This document shows, one piece after another, positions 18,598-27,529 of a DNA stretch of 64,000 bases. The DNA comes from Streptomyces bicolor. GTDB lineage: Bacteria > Actinomycetota > Actinomycetes > Streptomycetales > Streptomycetaceae. A program made the position numbers and the translations under genes. The DNA lies in NCBI RefSeq assembly GCF_000719285.1, contig NZ_JOFS01000025.1:1-64000 (forward strand), read 5' to 3'. The first letter of the stretch is position 1; every line of letters begins with the position of its first letter. The notes under the pieces are model-generated. The model made no database searches. It saw only the letters and a list, made by a program, of their open reading frames with translations, and was not told the origin of the DNA.

Positions 18598-21500
18598 TGC
18601 TGGCTCCCGTCGGAACGCTCACTGCCGTGCGGATGCGGCTGCGCCGGGTCGTACGTGGCGTCGTAACCCTGCTGGTACGTCTGGTCGTACGAGGCGTCGT
18701 AGGAGGTGTCGTACGCACCCGCCTGGGACTGCCCGCCGTACGCGTACGGGTCGTACTGGCCGCCCTGGTACGGGTCCGCCTGATAGGTCTGGTCGTAGGC
18801 GCCGCCCGCCGGGTACTGCCGGCCGTCCGGGTACTGCTCGCCGCTGTAGCCGCCGTACTCGGAGCCCGCGTAATTGGGCGTGTCCCAGTCGCCGTAGGAC
18901 TGCTGCTGGGGAATCGCCGGGGCGGCCTCCTCAGCAGGAGGAGACGGGAACTCCCCTTCCTGACCGGTCCCTTCGGTCTCGGCCTGGGCGCGGAGGCGAC
19001 GGGCGCGCCGTCCCTCGCCGGCCATGGCCTCGGCCGGGACGGCCTGCTCCTCGGGCAGATCGTCGTCGATGTCACGGCGGCGTCCGGGCAGGGCCATCAC
19101 CACGAGGACGAGGGCGAGGAAGCCCTGGGCCCACAGCCAGGCGGTGTGGCCGATCGGGTCGTCGTAGGTGACGTCCAGCCTGCCGCCGTCGGAGGGGAGC
19201 TCGAAGCCCTGGGCCCAGCCGTCGACCGTCGTCGGGGTGAGCGGCCGGCCGTCCAGGGTGGCCGTCCAGCCGTCGCCGGCGCTGTCGGCGAGGCGCAGGA
19301 CGCGTCCGTCGGCGCCGGCGGGAATGGTGGTGTGGATCTCGACGGGCCCGGCGGCGACGGGCTGGGGCTCGGCCGAGCCGGATCCCGAATCGGCCCCGGA
19401 GACGATGGCCGCCCGCGACACCTGCCGGTCGACCCGCCACAGCGCACTGCCGTTCTGCTCGCTCAGCCGCTCCAGCCCCGGCGTGGCGTCCAGCACGCGC
19501 GTGACGTCGCGAGGCGCGCCCTTGAGGACGAGGACGTAGCGCACCGCGAAGGCGCCCAGTTGGTCGGCCTGGTCGGCGCCGGAGCCGGCGACGAGGTTGG
19601 CGACGATCTTGTCGAGCTTGGCGTTCTCCCCGCCGGCGGCGGCGAGTTCGGCGTCGCCGAGACGCGCGCCGGAGCCGCGGACGAGCATGTAGCCGACCTG
19701 GGCCGCGGACTCGCTGTCGAGGACGAGGGTGCGGGCCTGGTCGCGGTTGCCGGCGTCCTCGGCGACGAACGCGGGCACCTGTACGGGGTCGCGCCGCTCC
19801 AGCGGTCCGTCGGCACCGCGGATCATCCAGCCGGCGGCGACGAGCAGCGGGCCGGCGGCCGCGGCGAAGGCGACCAGCGCGGCGACCGGCTGGCGCCAGC
19901 CGAAGCTCTGCTCGGCCACGCGCGAGCGTGCCCCGTCGGCGCCGAGCAGCGCGGCGGCCAGGAGGGCGATGCCGTAGACGAGGGTCGCGGGGCCGGCCCA
20001 GGTGGAGCTGTTGGAGAGGACCGCGAAGACGAGGCCGACCAGGGCGACCGCCCAGGCGGTCCAGATGCCGAACTGGCGCTCGGAGCGCATCAGGGCGGCC
20101 AGCGCGGCCAGTACGACGCCGACCAGCATCAGTCCGTTGACCGTGCCGGGCCCGCCGGGGCTGGCGCCGAGCAGGGCCAGGGCGGATGCGGCCGTGGAGC
20201 CGTACTCCAGACCGGCCTCCTGGAAGAAGCCGAACGGAAGCAGCGACAGCGACCAGGGCGCGAGCACCAGCAGGGGCACCCCGAACTGGGCGAGGAAGCG
20301 CAGGCCGTACGCGGTGATCTCGGTGCGCCGCACCGCCAGCAGGCCGAGCCCGAGCACCAGCGCGATCGGCCACACGATCGGCGTGAAGGCCGTGGCGATC
20401 GTGAGCAGCAGTGCGTACGCCCAGGTCGCGCGCCAACTGCCGCGCGCACCGGAACTGTTCGCCAGGCCGCTCGCCGCGACGCCGGCGCGCGCGATGAGCG
20501 GCAGCAGGACGGCGAGTACGGCAGTGCCGATGCGGCCGCCGGCGAGGGCGCCGGTGGCGGCGGGCAGGAAGGCGTAGACGACGGCCGCCCACGCGCGCAG
20601 GAGGCGGGACTCGACGAGCGGACGGGAGGCGAAGTAGGCGGTGAACCCGGCCAGCGGCACGGAGCAGACCAGCAGGATCGTGACCGCGAGCCCGGTCGAG
20701 CCGAGCAGGGTGGAGGCGAGCATCGCCACGATCGCGAGATACGGCGGCGCGGACGGGGTGCCACCGGCGCCGACCGGATGCCAGGCGTCCAGGTAACGGG
20801 ACCACAGTTCGGCGGAGTCGGCCGGGGCGGGCAGCAGCGCGCCACCCGCGAGGGCGCCGCCGCCGAGGAGTTCGCGGCAGGCGATCAGCGAGACGAACAG
20901 CAGCACCAGGAAGAGCATCGGGCCGGGGTTGCGGGCGATGCGCTTGAGGCGCGCGAACTGCTCTATCTCCATGAAGTCGGCGTCGTCGCCGCCGGGCCCG
21001 GACTCGATCGCGCCGCCGTGCCGGCCCGCTCCGGAGGCCACCTCGGGGTCGGAGCGGCCCACGACGCTGCTCGCGACCTGTTCGACGGTTGCCCGCACGG
21101 TCGCGCCGGGCGGCGGGAACAGCGCCCGTAGCTCGCCCTTGTCGATGACGGGAGTCCCGCGCCTGCGCCGCCCGGCGATGATCCGCTCGGGGCGCAGCAA
21201 CGTGCCCATGAGGCCGCGGATCTCGTCGAGGGCCTGTCCGGGGACCTTGCCCACGAGGTAGGCGAGGGTGCGCAGGACCGTGCCGAGGACCAGGCGCAGC
21301 AGGACCCAGGGCAGCACGGCCGTACGACTGTTGACCAGCAGGGTGTAGACGGCGCCCGCCTTGTCGACCTTGTGCGGGGAGGCGGCGGTGCGGCCCACGC
21401 AGTCGACGGTGCGGCGCTCGCGGGAGGCCGCCTCGGCGTGGCGTACGACTGCTTCGGGGGCGATGAGGACGCGGTGGCCGGCGGCGGTGGCGCGCCAGCA

Positions 21501-22268
21501 CAGGTCGACGTCGTCGCGCATGAGGGGCAGCCGCCGGTCGAAGCCACCGAGTTGTTCGAAGATGTCCCGCCGGACGAGCATGCCGGCGGTGGACACGGAC
21601 AGCACGGAGCGGACGTGGTCGTGCTGGCCCTGGTCCTGTTCGCGGCGGTCGAGGCCGGTCCAGCGGCGGCCGGAGTTGGCGATGGTGACGCCGACCTCGA
21701 GGAGCTGCCGGCGGTCGTACCAGCCGCGCAGTTTGGGGCCGACGACGGCCACGTCGTCCCGCCCCAGCTCGTACTCGTTCTCCACGACGCGCAACAGCTG
21801 GGCCAGGGCGTCGGGTTCGGGGGCGCAGTCGTCGTGCAGGAGCCACAGCCACTGCACCGGCTCCCCGTGCGGGAGTTCGGGCATGTCGTAGGCGTCGTCG
21901 CGCCACGTGCGCGTGACGGGGTCCCAGCCGCTCGGCCGCTTCAGATAGGTCAGCTCGTCCGGGGTGAGGACCGGGGCCGTGCGGTTGGCCTCCTCGACGG
22001 CCTGGCCGAACCCGGTGCGCCGGGCGAGGTGCAGTACGCGGTCGGCGCCGAGGGCTTCGGTGACCAGTTGCGCGGAGTGGTCCGCGCTGCCGGTGTCGGC
22101 TCCCACGGCGAACTGGACGGGGCGCTCCTGGCCGAGCAGCCCGGCGAGCGCGTCGGGCAGCCAGCGGGCGCCGTCATGGGAGACGAGCACCGCGGTCACC
22201 ACATGACGCGCAAACTCAGGTGTGGCAGCGGAGTCGTGCTGGGCTGCCGGGTGGCTGTGCACGGACAT
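18594..22268 (-). CDS. Large membrane glycosyltransferase, family 2, with Tyr-rich tail
   Basis: 1224 residues. The GT2 domain (about 22-330) begins HVVTAVLVSHDGARWLPDAL and shows the acidic LLHDDCAPEPDALAQLL, the acceptor motif LMRDDVDLCWRATAAG and the loop GGFDRRLPLMRDD. About 12 or more membrane helices follow (roughly 440-830, for example LFLVLLFVSLIACRELL). Then comes an extracytoplasmic domain, a last helix (WLWAQGFLALVLVVMAL) and a cytoplasmic tail. The last ~110 residues hold about 18 tyrosines in Gln/Gly/Asp-rich repeats such as YDQTYQ and YDTSYDASYD. It resembles actinobacterial cell-wall polymer transferases. Sugar and acceptor are unknown. It is coupled to the DUF5719 gene. Confidence 0.88.
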   Translation of the reverse strand: MSVHSHPAAQHDSAATPEFARHVVTAVLVSHDGARWLPDALAGLLGQERPVQFAVGADTGSADHSAQLVTEALGADRVLHLARRTGFGQAVEEANRTAPVLTPDELTYLKRPSGWDPVTRTWRDDAYDMPELPHGEPVQWLWLLHDDCAPEPDALAQLLRVVENEYELGRDDVAVVGPKLRGWYDRRQLLEVGVTIANSGRRWTGLDRREQDQGQHDHVRSVLSVSTAGMLVRRDIFEQLGGFDRRLPLMRDDVDLCWRATAAGHRVLIAPEAVVRHAEAASRERRTVDCVGRTAASPHKVDKAGAVYTLLVNSRTAVLPWVLLRLVLGTVLRTLAYLVGKVPGQALDEIRGLMGTLLRPERIIAGRRRRGTPVIDKGELRALFPPPGATVRATVEQVASSVVGRSDPEVASGAGRHGGAIESGPGGDDADFMEIEQFARLKRIARNPGPMLFLVLLFVSLIACRELLGGGALAGGALLPAPADSAELWSRYLDAWHPVGAGGTPSAPPYLAIVAMLASTLLGSTGLAVTILLVCSVPLAGFTAYFASRPLVESRLLRAWAAVVYAFLPAATGALAGGRIGTAVLAVLLPLIARAGVAASGLANSSGARGSWRATWAYALLLTIATAFTPIVWPIALVLGLGLLAVRRTEITAYGLRFLAQFGVPLLVLAPWSLSLLPFGFFQEAGLEYGSTAASALALLGASPGGPGTVNGLMLVGVVLAALAALMRSERQFGIWTAWAVALVGLVFAVLSNSSTWAGPATLVYGIALLAAALLGADGARSRVAEQSFGWRQPVAALVAFAAAAGPLLVAAGWMIRGADGPLERRDPVQVPAFVAEDAGNRDQARTLVLDSESAAQVGYMLVRGSGARLGDAELAAAGGENAKLDKIVANLVAGSGADQADQLGAFAVRYVLVLKGAPRDVTRVLDATPGLERLSEQNGSALWRVDRQVSRAAIVSGADSGSGSAEPQPVAAGPVEIHTTIPAGADGRVLRLADSAGDGWTATLDGRPLTPTTVDGWAQGFELPSDGGRLDVTYDDPIGHTAWLWAQGFLALVLVVMALPGRRRDIDDDLPEEQAVPAEAMAGEGRRARRLRAQAETEGTGQEGEFPSPPAEEAAPAIPQQQSYGDWDTPNYAGSEYGGYSGEQYPDGRQYPAGGAYDQTYQADPYQGGQYDPYAYGGQSQAGAYDTSYDASYDQTYQQGYDATYDPAQPHPHGSERSDGSQQ

Positions 22269-22458
22269 CGAGGTACGGGCCCCGGTTCGATGGACTGCGG
22301 TGGACGCCTGTGCCCCGAGGGGACAGCGGTGCGTCCCGGACGAGCGACCACACTATCGGCTGGGCATGAGAGCGGCCCGCCGCCTGTGGATAACCCACCG
22401 CGACGGGCCGTACGTGCGTATGTACGTGCGGTTGTACGTGCCGTTCTGAGCCGTTTCG

Positions 22459-22722
22459 TCAGACGGCGGCCTTCTTCAGCCGGCGGCGTTCACGCTCGGA
22501 CAGGCCGCCCCAGATCCCGAAGCGCTCATCGTTGGCGAGGGCGTACTCGAGGCACTCGGAGCGGACCTCGCAGGCGAGGCAGACCTTCTTGGCCTCGCGG
22601 GTGGAGCCGCCCTTCTCGGGGAAGAAGGACTCGGGGTCGGTCTGGGCGCACAGCGCGCGCTCCTGCCAGCCGAGTTCCTCGTCCGCGTCGTCGACCAGCA
22701 GTTGCTGCACCAGCTCGGTCAT
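22459..22722 (-). CDS. whiB: WhiB, iron-sulfur developmental transcription factor
   Basis: 87 residues, the exact size of WhiB. The 4Fe-4S ligands are Cys25, Cys48, Cys51 and Cys57 (ALCAQTDPESFFPEKGG, VCLACEVRSEC). The turn RFGIWGGLSERERR (GIWGG at 69-73) and the basic KKAAV-type tail are present. In Streptomyces WhiB acts with WhiA to switch aerial hyphae from growth to sporulation septation; WhiB2 is its mycobacterial counterpart. The position upstream of fbiA is conserved with M. tuberculosis. The promoter at 22796-22825 would give a leader of about 65 nt. Confidence 0.96.
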   Translation of the reverse strand: MTELVQQLLVDDADEELGWQERALCAQTDPESFFPEKGGSTREAKKVCLACEVRSECLEYALANDERFGIWGGLSERERRRLKKAAV

Positions 22723-22795
22723 GTGCGCCCCTCGTCTGTCTTTCGCGTCCCCGTGATGTTGCCGTTACCGATTTCGGCTGAACGACACGAGTGAA

Positions 22796-22825
22796 ATTAC
22801 AAGTGTGCTGCTCCGGGCGAGTCAA
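22796..22825 (-). promoter_or_regulatory. Candidate whiB promoter
   Basis: On the minus strand, TTGACT (22825-22820) and TGTAAT (22801-22796) are spaced by 18 bp, so transcription would begin near 22789. A GAGTGA half-site lies immediately downstream of the -10. BldD-type regulators bind AGTGA/TCAC pairs, but no close partner is seen, so regulator assignment is open. Confidence 0.55.
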
Positions 22826-23127
22826 GCCGAGATCTGCTATTGAGCCCCTTATTCACTCTGCGGAACCAAGGCCTAGCGGAAAGTGTTCAAATCGGCCTAA
22901 ACCTTGACAAGCAGACGAGCCCCGGGAGGGCCTCCGGCCCTCCGCAGAGCCTGTACGGAAAAGGACGCCCAGAAGTTCGATCTCGTTGCACACGTGCGGA
23001 GAAGCGAACCGGATCACAGTCGGATCACAGGATCACAACGACGCCCGCGCGCCGGTTGTGCGCCATGTGTCCCGGCTACTCCAAGAACAAACCTTTCACC
23101 ACCAAGATGAACCGGATGAGGTGAAAC
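22826..23127. other. Intergenic region between whiB and the cysteine leader ORF, with GGATCACA repeats
   Basis: No gene is seen. The notable element is three direct copies of GGATCACA at 23011-23018, 23022-23029 and 23030-23037, about 90-115 bp upstream of the small leader ORF. They could be operator sites for the cysteine dioxygenase transcript. A TTGACA at 22904-22909 lacks a matching -10. Confidence 0.4.
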
Positions 23128-23259
23128 ATGCGCCACATCGCCGGGCGTCGAGTTGACAGTGAAGGCATGAACCGATGTCCTTGTGGGCATGCACGCGAAC
23201 TCGGCACTCACCTCGACCCGCACCGCCGGGTCCCACGGTGCTGCCCGCGCTCGCTGTAG
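23128..23259 (+). CDS. Putative cysteine-rich leader peptide (uORF) of cysteine dioxygenase
   Basis: A 43-residue reading frame, MRHIAGRRVDSEGMNRCPCG to the end CCPRSL and TAG. GGATGAGG lies about 5-8 bases before the ATG. It ends 113 bp before the cysteine dioxygenase gene. Four cysteines occur as Cys-Pro-Cys and Cys-Cys, remarkable in such a short peptide. Two are TGT, a rare codon at this GC content, and many neighbouring codons (CGT, CGA, GTT, AGT, CAT) are also AT-ending. The stretch after it has repeated AGCTGT elements and a small hairpin (23304-23309 with 22322-type partner at 23322-23327). I infer ribosome-mediated sensing of cysteine, by analogy with Cys-rich leader peptides known in actinobacteria. 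It is not proven. Confidence 0.6.
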   Translation: MRHIAGRRVDSEGMNRCPCGHARELGTHLDPHRRVPRCCPRSL

Positions 23260-23372
23260 CTGTTGCTGTCCCAGCTGTTGAGCCACATCTGCTCCAGCTG
23301 TAGGCCGAGTCCTTCCTGATGCTCGGCTGCCGTTCCCTCTGACCTTCTTTCACTGAGGAACCACGACACCCC

Positions 23373-23879
23373 ATGAACAGCGACAGCGACCTCCAGATCG
23401 CCGGCGACATCCTCGAAGTCCCGCACCTCCTCCAGGCGCCGCGCGAGCACCCGGCCACCGTCGCCGACTTCGTCGGCCTGGCCCGCTCCATCGCCGCCGA
23501 CCGCTCCCAGTGGGAGCACCTCGTCCGGTACGACGCGACCACCCGCTGGTACCACCGGCTGCGCACGGGCCCCGGCTACGAGGTGTGGCTGCTGTCCTGG
23601 GTCCCCGGGCAGGGCAGCGGACTGCACGACCACGGCCGGTCCTCCGGCGTCCTGACGGTCCTGGACGGCACGCTGACCGAGCGCACGGAGCGCGGCACGC
23701 GCGCGTTGGCGGCGGGCGCGCAGCGGGTGTTCGCGCCGGGTTATGTGCACGAGGTGGCCAACGACGCGCTGGAGCCCGCGGTCAGCCTGCACATCTACTA
23801 CCCGGGCCTGACCGAGATGCCGATGCACACCTCCACCGCCTGCGAGGCTCGTATCGAGCCGCGTCCGGTGACTGCCTGA
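23373..23879 (+). CDS. Cysteine dioxygenase family protein (cupin)
   Basis: 168 residues starting MNSDSDLQIAGDIL. It should oxidise cysteine to cysteine sulfinate with non-haem iron and O2. Cupin motif 1 gives ligands His85 and His87 (GSGLHDHGRSSG); the third ligand is His126 in GYVHEVANDA. His140 and Tyr142 in VSLHIYYPG match the second-sphere His and catalytic Tyr of mammalian CDO. The Cys of the mammalian Cys-Tyr crosslink is replaced by Gly (GSG), as in many bacterial enzymes. It is preceded by a Cys-rich small ORF, which supports cysteine-linked control. Confidence 0.9.
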   Translation: MNSDSDLQIAGDILEVPHLLQAPREHPATVADFVGLARSIAADRSQWEHLVRYDATTRWYHRLRTGPGYEVWLLSWVPGQGSGLHDHGRSSGVLTVLDGTLTERTERGTRALAAGAQRVFAPGYVHEVANDALEPAVSLHIYYPGLTEMPMHTSTACEARIEPRPVTA

Positions 23880-23970
23880 CCCGTTGTCGTACCCGCCTGC
23901 AACACTGGCCCACCCGTCACCCGACCACCACCCCTCAACGAGTCAGCCTGACGGCTGACACACTGTTTGA

Positions 23971-24930
23971 ATGCGCATTGTGGTTCTGGCAGGCGGCATC
24001 GGCGGTGCCCGTTTCCTGCGCGGTCTGAAGCGGGCCGCGCCGGACGCGGACATCACGGTCATCGGCAACACCGGGGACGACATCCACCTCTTCGGCCTGA
24101 AGGTCTGCCCGGACCTCGACACGGTGATGTACACGCTGGGCGGCGGCATCAACGAGGAGCAGGGCTGGGGGCGGGCCGACGAGACCTTCCATCTCAAGGA
24201 GGAGCTCGCGGCGTACGGCGTGGGCCCGGAGTGGTTCGGGCTCGGCGACCGGGATTTCGCCACACACATCGTGCGGACGCAGATGATCGGCGCCGGTTAT
24301 CCGCTGAGCGCCGTGACGGAGGCGCTGTGCGACCGGTGGAAGCCGGGAGTCCGCCTCATCCCCATGACCGACGACCGCGTGGAGACACATGTCGCGGTCG
24401 AGGTGGACGGCGAGCGCAAGGCCGTCCACTTCCAGGAGTACTGGGTACGGCTGCGGGCCCAGGTGCCGGCCGAGGCGATCGTGCCGGTCGGGGCCGAGCA
24501 GGCCAAGCCGGCGCCGGGCGTCCTGGAGGCCATCGCCGAGGCGGACGTCGTCCTCTTCCCGCCGTCCAACCCGGTCGTCTCGGTCGGCACCATCCTCGCC
24601 GTGCCCGGCATCCGTGAGGCGATCGCGGACGCGGGCGTGCCGGTCGTGGGCCTCTCACCGATCGTCGGGGACGCGCCCGTGCGCGGGATGGCCGACAAGG
24701 TGCTCGCGGCGGTCGGCGTGGAGTCGACGGCCGCGGCGGTCGCAGAGCACTACGGCTCCGGGCTCCTCGACGGCTGGCTCGTCGACACCGTCGACGCGGG
24801 TTCCGTGGAGCGGGTCGAGGCGGCCGGCATCCGCTGCCGTGCCGTACCGCTGATGATGACCGACGTCGACGCGACCGCGCAGATGGCCCGCGAGGCGCTG
24901 ACGCTGGCCGAGGAGGTGCGGGGCGCTTGA
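23971..24930 (+). CDS. fbiA: 2-phospho-L-lactate/phosphoenolpyruvate transferase of coenzyme F420 synthesis
   Basis: 319 residues starting [19 protein letters not shown], the CofD/FbiA signature. The enzyme joins the activated three-carbon unit to the deazaflavin Fo, giving F420-0 or its dehydro form. Conserved stretches include [26 protein letters not shown] sequence around residues 31-52, [12 protein letters not shown] and [16 protein letters not shown]. No ribosome site precedes the ATG, and CACACT lies 7 bases upstream, so a leaderless transcript is likely. It is coupled by overlap to fbiB. The pair next to whiB is conserved in mycobacteria. Confidence 0.95.
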   Translation: MRIVVLAGGIGGARFLRGLKRAAPDADITVIGNTGDDIHLFGLKVCPDLDTVMYTLGGGINEEQGWGRADETFHLKEELAAYGVGPEWFGLGDRDFATHIVRTQMIGAGYPLSAVTEALCDRWKPGVRLIPMTDDRVETHVAVEVDGERKAVHFQEYWVRLRAQVPAEAIVPVGAEQAKPAPGVLEAIAEADVVLFPPSNPVVSVGTILAVPGIREAIADAGVPVVGLSPIVGDAPVRGMADKVLAAVGVESTAAAVAEHYGSGLLDGWLVDTVDAGSVERVEAAGIRCRAVPLMMTDVDATAQMAREALTLAEEVRGA

Positions 24931-26237
24931 GCGAGGTGTCTGCCGACGGCTACCGGGTCTGGGCCGTCTCCGGAATCCCCGAGGTCCAGCAGGGCGACGA
25001 CCTCGCGAAACTGATCGCCACCGCCGAGCCCGGCCTCGCCGACGGGGACGTGCTCCTGGTCACCTCGAAGATCGTGTCCAAGGCGGAGGGGCGGATGGTC
25101 GAGGCGACCGACCGGGAGGCCGCCATCGACGCGGAGACCGTGCGGGTGGTGGCGCGCCGCGGCACGCTGCGGATCGTCGAGAACCGGCAGGGGCTGGTGA
25201 TGGCCGCCGCCGGGGTCGACGCCTCCAACACACCCGCCGGAACCGTGCTGTTGCTGCCCGAGGACCCGGACGCGTCCGCGCGGGCGATCCGGGACGGGCT
25301 GCGGGACGCCCTGGGCGTCGACGTCGGGGTCGTCGTCACCGACACCTTCGGACGGCCCTGGCGCTCCGGGCTCACCGACGTCGCGATCGGGGCCGCGGGG
25401 GTGCGTGTGCTCGACGATCTGCGTGGCGGCACGGACGCGTACGGCAACCCGCTCAGCGCGACCGTCGTGGCGACGGCGGACGAACTCGCCGCCGCCGGTG
25501 ATCTGGTGAAGGGCAAGGCCGCCGGTCTGCCCGTCGCCGTCGTGCGCGGGCTGGCGCACACGGTGGCCGAGGAACACGGGGAGGGGGCGCGGGCCTTGGT
25601 GCGCGGCGCGCGTGACGACATGTTCCGGCTGGGGACGTCCGAGGCGGTACGGGAGGCGGTCACCCAGCGCCGTACCGTAAGGGCCTTCACGGACGATCCG
25701 GTCGACCCCGGGGCCGTACGAAGAGCGGTCGCGGCGGCTGTCACGGCTCCGGCGCCGCATCACACCACGCCCTGGCGGTTCGTGCTGCTGGAGTCGGCGG
25801 AGTCACGGACGCGGCTGCTCGACGCGATGCGGGATGCGTGGATCGCCGATCTGCGGCGGGACGGCAAGAGCGAGGAGTCGATAGCGAAGCGGGTGCGGCG
25901 CGGGGATGTGCTGCGGAACGCGCCGTATCTCGTCGTGCCGTGTCTGGTGATGGACGGTTCGCACACGTACGGCGACGCGCGGCGGGACGGGGCCGAGCGG
26001 GAGATGTTCGTCGTCGCCGCCGGGGCCGGGGTGCAGAACTTCCTGGTCGCGCTGGCCGGGGAGCGGCTGGGCTCGGCGTGGGTGTCGTCGACGATGTTCT
26101 GCCGGAGTGTGGTGCGGGACGTGCTGGGGCTGCCGGAGGAGTGGGATCCGATGGGGGCGGTGGCGGTCGGGCATCCGGCCGAGGAGCCCAGGCCGCGGGC
26201 GGAGCGGGATGCGAAGGCCTTCATCGAGGTGCGGTGA
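24927..26237 (+). CDS. fbiB: Coenzyme F420 gamma-glutamyl ligase, bifunctional
   Basis: 436 residues from TTG 24927, which overlaps the fbiA stop (TTGA). The N-terminal CofE-like ligase (about 1-245) shows [14 protein letters not shown] and [20 protein letters not shown]. The C-terminal FMN-binding nitroreductase-fold domain (about 250-436) shows [14 protein letters not shown] and [15 protein letters not shown]. Mycobacterial FbiB adds glutamates to F420 and its C-terminal domain reduces dehydro-F420-0. The full two-domain form is present here, so both activities are expected. It is co-transcribed with fbiA. Confidence 0.95.
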   Translation: MSEVSADGYRVWAVSGIPEVQQGDDLAKLIATAEPGLADGDVLLVTSKIVSKAEGRMVEATDREAAIDAETVRVVARRGTLRIVENRQGLVMAAAGVDASNTPAGTVLLLPEDPDASARAIRDGLRDALGVDVGVVVTDTFGRPWRSGLTDVAIGAAGVRVLDDLRGGTDAYGNPLSATVVATADELAAAGDLVKGKAAGLPVAVVRGLAHTVAEEHGEGARALVRGARDDMFRLGTSEAVREAVTQRRTVRAFTDDPVDPGAVRRAVAAAVTAPAPHHTTPWRFVLLESAESRTRLLDAMRDAWIADLRRDGKSEESIAKRVRRGDVLRNAPYLVVPCLVMDGSHTYGDARRDGAEREMFVVAAGAGVQNFLVALAGERLGSAWVSSTMFCRSVVRDVLGLPEEWDPMGAVAVGHPAEEPRPRAERDAKAFIEVR

Positions 26238-26335
26238 CGCTCCGCTGGGACCTGGCTCGCGGTACGCGCTGTCGGGTGCCGTGTGAGCGCCTAGGCTCGT
26301 AGCTCTCGTCGGTATCTAGCATCCCGGGATTCTTC

Positions 26336-27349
26336 GTGGCAGGACGTTTCACTCCGCGGCCCACGCGTACGACTGTGCGCGGTGGGCAGGTCGGTGTGCC
26401 CGCGGGTGTGCCTCGGCAGGCTGTCGCGCCGGGGAAGGTGCCGGGGAAGGTACGGACGGTGGTGCCGGACGGGCCGCTCGATCTCGGGCTGGTGCTGGGG
26501 CCCTTGCGGCGTGGGCCGGGGGATCCGACGTTCCGGGCGATGCCCGACGGGTCCGTGTGGCGGGCCTGCCGTACGCCGGCCGGGCCCGGGACGCTGCGGG
26601 TCGGTGTCCGGGGGGTCGAGGTGCGGGGGGAGGCCTGGGGGCCGGGGGCCGAGTGGCTGCTGGAGCAGCTGCCGGAGCTGCTCGGCGCCGCCGACGATCC
26701 GTCCGTGTTCGTGCCGCGGCATCGGGTGGTGGCGATGGCTCGGCATCGGCGGCCGGGGCTTCGGCTGACGCGGACCGGGCTGGTGATGGAGTCGTTGATT
26801 CCGTCGGTTCTGGAGCAGAAGGTCACGACCGATGAGGCGTATCGGGCGTGGCGGTTGCTGGTACGGAAGTACGGGGAGCCGGCGCCGGGGCCCGCGCCCG
26901 GGCGGATGTGTGTGATGCCGGATGCGGGGACCTGGAGGCTGATTCCGTCCTGGGAGTGGCATCGGGCCGGGGTCGACAACAAGCGGGCGTCCACGATTCT
27001 GCGGGCCGTGCGGGTTGCTGCGCGGCTGGAGGAGGCGGTGGGGATGTCTCCGGCTCAGGCGCAGGCTCGGTTGGAGGTTGTGCCGGGGATCGGGCCGTGG
27101 ACGTCGGCGGAGGTCGTGCAGCGCAGTCATGGGGCGGCGGACGCGGTGACCGTGGGGGATCTGCATCTGCCGGGGATTGTGGGGTTTGCGCTTGCCGGGG
27201 ATCGGGATGCGGATGACTCCGTGATGCTGGAGTTGCTGGAGCCGTATGCGGGGCAGCGGCATCGGGCGGCTCGGTTGATTCTGTTGAGTGGGCGGGTGCC
27301 GGGGCGGCGGGCGCCGAAGATGCCTCGGGTGGATATCGGGCGGCTGTGA
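26336..27349 (+). CDS. DNA-3-methyladenine glycosylase family protein (AlkA-like, HhH-GPD)
   Basis: 337 residues from GTG 26336. After a basic N terminus and an AlkA-like beta region (VWRACRTPAGPGTLRVGVRG), the HhH-GPD domain begins near LIPSVLEQKVTTDEAYRAW. It contains the helix-hairpin-helix VVPGIGPWTSAEVV and the downstream Asp in VTVGDLHLPGIVG, which corresponds to the catalytic Asp of the superfamily. It should excise alkylated bases in base-excision repair. No Fe-S cluster cysteines are present, and no Ada-like regulator is adjacent. The gene is not overlapped with fbiB (98-bp gap) and probably has its own promoter. Confidence 0.85.
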   Translation: MAGRFTPRPTRTTVRGGQVGVPAGVPRQAVAPGKVPGKVRTVVPDGPLDLGLVLGPLRRGPGDPTFRAMPDGSVWRACRTPAGPGTLRVGVRGVEVRGEAWGPGAEWLLEQLPELLGAADDPSVFVPRHRVVAMARHRRPGLRLTRTGLVMESLIPSVLEQKVTTDEAYRAWRLLVRKYGEPAPGPAPGRMCVMPDAGTWRLIPSWEWHRAGVDNKRASTILRAVRVAARLEEAVGMSPAQAQARLEVVPGIGPWTSAEVVQRSHGAADAVTVGDLHLPGIVGFALAGDRDADDSVMLELLEPYAGQRHRAARLILLSGRVPGRRAPKMPRVDIGRL

Positions 27350-27389
27350 CGGGGTGGCGGGCCGGGCTGCGGTTGCCGTCGGCGGTGTT

Positions 27390-27513
27390 TCGCCCCCGCC
27401 GCCCCTACCCGTCCCATCCCAGGGGCTCTGCCCCTTCGACCCCGCTGGGGCTGCCGCCCCGGACCCCGCTTCGGCCCTGAAGGGGCCATGTCCTCAAACG
27501 CCGGACGGGCTGG
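27390..27513. repeat. Dispersed intergenic repeat, copy 2
   Basis: Second copy of the element at 12851-12989, here between the DNA glycosylase stop and the manC stop (convergent genes). The same blocks appear in order, including CCCCTACCCGTCCCATCC and the hairpin GGGGC-TGCC-GCCCC. Position between convergent 3' ends suits a terminator-like role. Divergence between the copies is mostly small indels around the hairpin. Confidence 0.85.
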
Positions 27514-27529
27514 AACACGCGCGGCAGCG

